A stretch of DNA of 64,000 nt from Chthonomonas sp. UBA2387 (lineage in GTDB: Bacteria; Armatimonadota; Fimbriimonadia; Fimbriimonadales; Fimbriimonadaceae), in contig DDSP01000065.1 of assembly GCA_002343445.1 (NCBI GenBank), positions 20,467 to 84,466 on the forward strand. Direction: 5' to 3'. Made by a program: the position numbers and the translations under genes. How positions within the stretch are numbered: position 1 is the stretch's first letter; each line of letters begins with the position of its first letter. The notes beneath the pieces are model-generated. The model made no database searches. It saw nothing but the letters and a program-made list of their open reading frames with translations, and was not told where the DNA came from. This document shows, one piece after another, positions 60,341 to 64,000 of this stretch.

Positions 60341-62596
60341 CTACTTCTTCACGGGAAACTTCCAGATCGTGACGCTGTAGGGGGGCAGAACCAGCTTGCC
60401 GGCGGGCGCCTGGTCGCCTTGCTCGCGGATCACGATCTTGGGCGGACTGCCGGGATCGTTGTACGCCATGGGGTCGGCATCGGCCATGCGCCATCGCGTG
60501 CCCATGTCGGCCAGGTTCACGCCGCTCAGGTCGAGCCGGACTTCCTGAGCCTCGCCCAAAGGGTTGACCGCCGCGATGGTGAACGCATTGCCGCCATCGG
60601 CCCACGCCGCCGCAAGGTCCACGGGCCGCGTGTCGCCGGAGACTTCCACCGGCACGTCGCCGAACCACTTGCGATACATCATCAGCACCAAGCCCGTGGT
60701 CTCGAAGGCGGCAGCGGTGGGCGTGGTCTTGATCGCGCCGATCACGTTCACCGTCTGCGCGTATTGGGCCATGCCGATCACGTCGGTCGAACGTGCGAAC
60801 TCGTGAACGCCCGCTGCGATGCCGAGGCCGTCTTTGAGGAAGTACCGCGTGCCCAGTTCGCCGAACACGTGGGGCCCGTACCAGTAGTTCCACTCATCCA
60901 TCGCCACCTTGATGTCCAACTTGGCGATCTCGGGGTGCTGGGCGCGGAAGGCCCGATGCCACTCGGCCTTGCGGCGGATGGCGTCGGGGATCTGGGCCAC
61001 GTGCGATGCCACGCCGGGCTTTTCTTGGCAATAGAAGTGCTCGCTGAGCAGCGTCATGGCGTGGGCGCTCTGGCGGAGCATCCCGTCCGACCACGTGGGG
61101 GCGTCGCCCACCGCGATGATCTTGATATCGGGGTCCACCTGCCGCATGCGCTTGGCGAAGTCGTTGTGCTTGATCACGTATTGGTTCAGCGCCATGTGGC
61201 CCAACTGCCAGTCGCCGTACATCTCGTTGCCGATGCCCCACCAGACGACCTTCCACGGCTCCTTGCGACCGTTCTTGGCGCGCCATTGGCCCATCGTCGA
61301 ATCGGCGGGGCCGTTCATGTACTCGACCCATTGGGCCGCCGAGTACGAGTCGCCGAAGCCCGCGTTCACCACGATGTGCGGCTCGGTGCCGATGAGTTCG
61401 CAGAACCGCATGAACTCGTGCACGCCGAAGTCGTTGTGCTCGACGCCGAGCCAAGCCGGGTTCTTGCGCGGCGGGCGCCGGTCGGGGTCGCCCAACCCAT
61501 CGCGCCATTCGTAGCCGCTGACGAAGTTGCCGCCCGGCCATCGGTAGAGCGGCGCGTTCAGTTGCTTGAGCAACTCCAGCGTGTCGGCCCGCATCCCCTC
61601 CACGTTGTCGGCGGGCATCAAGGAGACCGTTCCCACGCGGAAGGGCTTGTCCGAGGTGAGGGCAAGGGCCGCATTCGTCGAACTCGACGAGGCTCGGAAC
61701 GCGAACTCGAACTTTGCGTACCCGCTGCCGACGTCCAAGGTCTGGCTGTGGTCGCCGAGGCTCACCTGCACCCTGGCTGGGCCAGCGAGCCAAGCCCGGC
61801 CCACGTAGCGCTTACCCGCCACGAGATGCAGTCCTTCCTGCCGGATGCCGCCCAGGCCCTGTGGCGTGACGTGGGGCGAGTGGTCGCCCACGAACGCGTC
61901 CTTGGTCTCCATCGCCACCGTCGCGCTTGCCGCTTGCCAGGGCGAGTCGCGATGGCCCAGTGGGTGATAGAACTTGCGGTCCTCCAGCATCTCCGCCCAA
62001 ATGCCGCCGTAGATGCAGCGACCGAGGTGCTCGATGAACTGGCTGTAGATGTATGGCGACATCGGCTCGCGGCGTCGGTCGGCGTGAATGGTCGCGCGGT
62101 AATCGGGGGTGGTGGTGCTCATGAGTCGTAGAGTGATGTCGTCGTACCAAGCGGTGCCCGTGGACGTGCCATGGAATCCGAGAATGCAGTTGAGTTGGAT
62201 GGTGTCGTCCGCGCCGGAGTCGAACTCGATGGCCACTTGGGTCCAATCGCGGGTGCCGACGACGGCATTCGAGTGTTCGGGTCGTGAGTGGAGGTTCAGG
62301 AGGGCTCCCCGACCCGTGCCGGCGGCGACGTTCTCGGTCTTGATCCACGCCTCGAGGCGGTATCGGCTAAAGGGCTTGACCGGAATGTTGGCCTGCCACC
62401 CGCCGTCGGTGGGCTGGTTGCCCACGACTTTGGCGGCTCGGCCCCCGTTTCGTCCTTCGGGCACGATCTGAACAACGGGCTGGCCACGCCAAACGGCGCG
62501 CCTCCAACCGGCGTCTCCCCGTTCGAAGTCTCCGTTGGCGACGGGCAGGACCTGAACGGCCGCAAAAGCAACGGCGACGAGGCAGACGAGCGTCAT
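60341..62596 (-). CDS. Secreted GH51 alpha-L-arabinofuranosidase with carbohydrate-binding N-domain
   Basis: This 751-residue enzyme releases arabinofuranose from arabinans or arabinoxylans. A signal peptide covers about 1-18. A CBM4/9-like jelly-roll module follows (about 20-160, starting NGDFERGDAGWR). The GH51 catalytic domain has acid/base glutamate in WWGIGNEMYG and nucleophile glutamate in AMDEWNYWYG. The C-terminal beta domain ends in VTIWKFPV. The ATG at 62596 is chosen over the TTG at 62614. It suits a plant-polysaccharide lifestyle together with GH31 and the pectate-lyase-like protein. Confidence 0.93.
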   Translation of the reverse strand: MTLVCLVAVAFAAVQVLPVANGDFERGDAGWRRAVWRGQPVVQIVPEGRNGGRAAKVVGNQPTDGGWQANIPVKPFSRYRLEAWIKTENVAAGTGRGALLNLHSRPEHSNAVVGTRDWTQVAIEFDSGADDTIQLNCILGFHGTSTGTAWYDDITLRLMSTTTPDYRATIHADRRREPMSPYIYSQFIEHLGRCIYGGIWAEMLEDRKFYHPLGHRDSPWQAASATVAMETKDAFVGDHSPHVTPQGLGGIRQEGLHLVAGKRYVGRAWLAGPARVQVSLGDHSQTLDVGSGYAKFEFAFRASSSSTNAALALTSDKPFRVGTVSLMPADNVEGMRADTLELLKQLNAPLYRWPGGNFVSGYEWRDGLGDPDRRPPRKNPAWLGVEHNDFGVHEFMRFCELIGTEPHIVVNAGFGDSYSAAQWVEYMNGPADSTMGQWRAKNGRKEPWKVVWWGIGNEMYGDWQLGHMALNQYVIKHNDFAKRMRQVDPDIKIIAVGDAPTWSDGMLRQSAHAMTLLSEHFYCQEKPGVASHVAQIPDAIRRKAEWHRAFRAQHPEIAKLDIKVAMDEWNYWYGPHVFGELGTRYFLKDGLGIAAGVHEFARSTDVIGMAQYAQTVNVIGAIKTTPTAAAFETTGLVLMMYRKWFGDVPVEVSGDTRPVDLAAAWADGGNAFTIAAVNPLGEAQEVRLDLSGVNLADMGTRWRMADADPMAYNDPGSPPKIVIREQGDQAPAGKLVLPPYSVTIWKFPVKK

Positions 62597-62678
62597 GTGC
62601 AAAGTTTGCTCCAAAAGTGCCTACGAATGGGAGAGCTTCGGGGCCTGCTCATCCGTACAATGGATTAGGTCACGCGTC

Positions 62679-63074
62679 ATGGAAGCCGTCACTGTCGCCG
62701 GTATGTTGGTCGCGCTCGCCTATGCGACTTTGTTGCTGGGCGGCTACATCTTTGGCATGTTCATGCTGTGGAAGGCCGTGGGTTCGCGCAGCTTCTGCAA
62801 GTTCAACCGGCTCGTCGTGGTCCGCGCCATTTGGGCGGGCGCGGCGTTTCTGGGTTCGCTGGCCGTGCTGCTGCCCCTCGAGCCGACGCTGCGGCTGACG
62901 ACGGCGCTGATCGTGTTCATCCTGCACGGCACGCCCGCCTACACGGGCTTTTCGGTCGGTGTGGCGACGTTCGACGAGGGCGATCGCCTTCGGCGCGAGC
63001 AACGGACGGTGCAATGGCTGCTGGAGTGGGAGGACGAACGCGCCGCCCGCACCGCTCGTGACGACGAGGCGTGA
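62679..63074 (+). CDS. Small membrane protein of unknown function
   Basis: This 131-residue protein has three or so helices (about 5-27, 43-63 and 70-88) and a charged C-terminal tail rich in Arg and Glu. The family is not recognised. I choose the ATG at 62679, 17 nt after a TACAAT box (62656-62661); the longer frame to 62595 would overlap the divergent GH51 start. Confidence 0.6.
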   Translation: MEAVTVAGMLVALAYATLLLGGYIFGMFMLWKAVGSRSFCKFNRLVVVRAIWAGAAFLGSLAVLLPLEPTLRLTTALIVFILHGTPAYTGFSVGVATFDEGDRLRREQRTVQWLLEWEDERAARTARDDEA

Positions 63075-63108
63075 CGGTCCGTGGGCGATGACCCCAGCGT
63101 CCCCGGGG

Positions 63109-63114
63109 TATACC
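63109..63114 (+). promoter_or_regulatory. TATACC -10 box of a leaderless promoter
   Basis: TATACC lies 7 nt before the ATG at 63122, the start of the gene cut by the window end. Confidence 0.45.
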
Positions 63115-63121
63115 TTCGGCG

Positions 63122-64000
63122 ATGTTTGAGCCGGTCGGGTACGAAGTTGCAGGAAGGCGAGTGTTGCAGGCTCGGCCCTCTCGCGGCCGCGTCAACCTGA
63201 TCGCAGGTTCCTGCTACCGCGCGGGTCTCAAGACGCCCCAAATCCGCGCCATTCTGTTGCGAAGCGCGCTCGGAGACCGGATTCACCCATCCATAGTAGA
63301 AGCGTCCGGAGACGCCTCCGCCGACTACGCTCTGGTTTACAGCAATCCATCGTTGCGCCAATGGATCGCCAACCACCACGATAAATGTTGGGAAGACGCC
63401 AAAGTCGCCGACCCGCTGGACTTGCTTGAGGGCAACAACTGGGATTGGCCATCCCTGACGTCGCCGCTCCTGGGGATGGACGCAATCCTCCAACGGCTTG
63501 ACAAGACCCATGAGTGCCACAATTTTGCGCAGGCAACCATTCGGTTCGAAGACGAGCACGGCAGATTTCCTGTGAGACAAGATGTCACGCTGTTCCATGC
63601 TCTAAGCCTACTAGTGCAAGGTCAACCATTGGACTACTACCGACTGCGGATTCCAATCACTCATCAAGAACGCAAGTTCTTTCTTGATGTAGAATCCGCT
63701 TACTCGGGCAATCACTATCCCTGGACGCTCACCCTGTACTCCCGCGATGAGGATATGGCGCACGCGCCGACCTGCCTATTGCTGACCGCAACCGATTTTG
63801 CGCTGTCTCAACTCCAGACATTCAATGACGATGGGACGACACTCGACTCATCGGCCGATCGCCCATACATCGTGTTCGACCACGACGATGACGAAGATGA
63901 ACAGGTGGAAGAATATCTCTCTGCCGACTATGACGAATTCGACCAAGAAGCGTTGCTCTTTCTCAACGAATACGAGGAGCGATGCCCTTCAGTAAAGCAA
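63122..64000 (+). CDS. Gene truncated by window end, unknown, atypical codon use
   Basis: The frame from the ATG at 63122 stays open for 293 codons to the last base, so the 3' end is missing. The product is acidic toward the end (a run such as DHDDDEDEQVEEYL, then DYDEFDQEALLFL) and has no signal peptide or helix. I do not recognise it. Codons such as CTA, GTA, AGA and TTT are common here but rare in neighbours, and the base composition is more AT-rich. This suggests transfer from another genome. Confidence 0.6.
   Translation, partial: MFEPVGYEVAGRRVLQARPSRGRVNLIAGSCYRAGLKTPQIRAILLRSALGDRIHPSIVEASGDASADYALVYSNPSLRQWIANHHDKCWEDAKVADPLDLLEGNNWDWPSLTSPLLGMDAILQRLDKTHECHNFAQATIRFEDEHGRFPVRQDVTLFHALSLLVQGQPLDYYRLRIPITHQERKFFLDVESAYSGNHYPWTLTLYSRDEDMAHAPTCLLLTATDFALSQLQTFNDDGTTLDSSADRPYIVFDHDDDEDEQVEEYLSADYDEFDQEALLFLNEYEERCPSVKQ

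Noticed and set aside
1..64000. CRISPR array, insertion sequence, prophage or integron
   Set aside because: No regularly spaced direct repeats, transposase, integrase or inverted-repeat-bounded element was seen.

Overview
The window reads as a chromosomal segment of a GC-rich, diderm, heterotrophic bacterium. The best guess is the phylum Armatimonadota (Fimbriimonas-like lineage). The reasons are the outer-membrane biogenesis genes (TamB, BamA, Skp-like), a PEP-CTERM surface protein, a Mpa/ARC-type proteasomal ATPase, two large secreted S9 peptidases, a PSCyt1-like cytochrome, and glycoside hydrolases of families 31 and 51. This is inference from gene content; there is no rRNA or other marker to settle it. 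Genes are packed tightly: no gene-free stretch exceeds about 290 bp, and many neighbours overlap by 4 bp (ATGA or GTGA). I see no insertion sequence, prophage, CRISPR array or rRNA. One tRNA is present, tRNA-Leu(CAA).

Layout. 0.1-6.6 kb: an acetyltransferase, an S9A peptidase, a VKOR-DsbA fusion, mnmA, a DUF1844 protein, lgt and a small surface-type protein. 6.7-14.0 kb, minus strand: a likely long operon with a pectate-lyase-like protein, an ACT protein, a tiny membrane protein interrupted by an in-frame UGA, a GT-C membrane glycosyltransferase, GlnD and two TrkA-type proteins. 14.1-15.0 kb: a PEP-CTERM protein with its own promoter, structured leader and terminator. 15.1-19.4 kb, minus: TPR protein, MFS transporter, nucleotidyltransferase, CorC-like protein. 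19.4-24.3 kb: a second S9 peptidase and a protein with a secretin N-domain-like start. 24.4-29.2 kb, plus: peroxiredoxin and methyltransferase, then a two-ATPase, two-permease ABC operon. 29.2-39.0 kb: a DUF389 protein, then TamB, BamA, Skp/OmpH and a lipoprotein, a coherent outer-membrane assembly block. 39.0-49.9 kb: a secreted protein with a structured leader, a nitrilase-family amidase, a cytochrome, the Mpa/ARC ATPase, GH31, a cyclic-nucleotide-binding protein, PlsC and SecDF. 50.0-54.4 kb: DprA, tRNA-Leu, an archaeal-type ornithine cyclodeaminase, and a cytochrome/PQQ-type sugar dehydrogenase lipoprotein. 54.5-64 kb: the C-terminal half of MetH, IspDF, UPF0182, GH51, a small membrane protein, and a gene running off the window end.

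Two observations stand out. First, a two-helix protein at 12230-12406 has UGA exactly where the related family, as I recall it, carries its conserved Cys-Pro cysteine, with a compact hairpin just downstream; this is a candidate small selenoprotein. Second, many operon-leading genes have a TANNNT-type -10 box only 6-9 nt before the start codon and no Shine-Dalgarno sequence, which points to widespread leaderless transcription. Genes with long leaders (the PEP-CTERM gene, the PEP-CTERM-like gene, the gene at 39033-39974) have clear Shine-Dalgarno sequences and hairpins instead.
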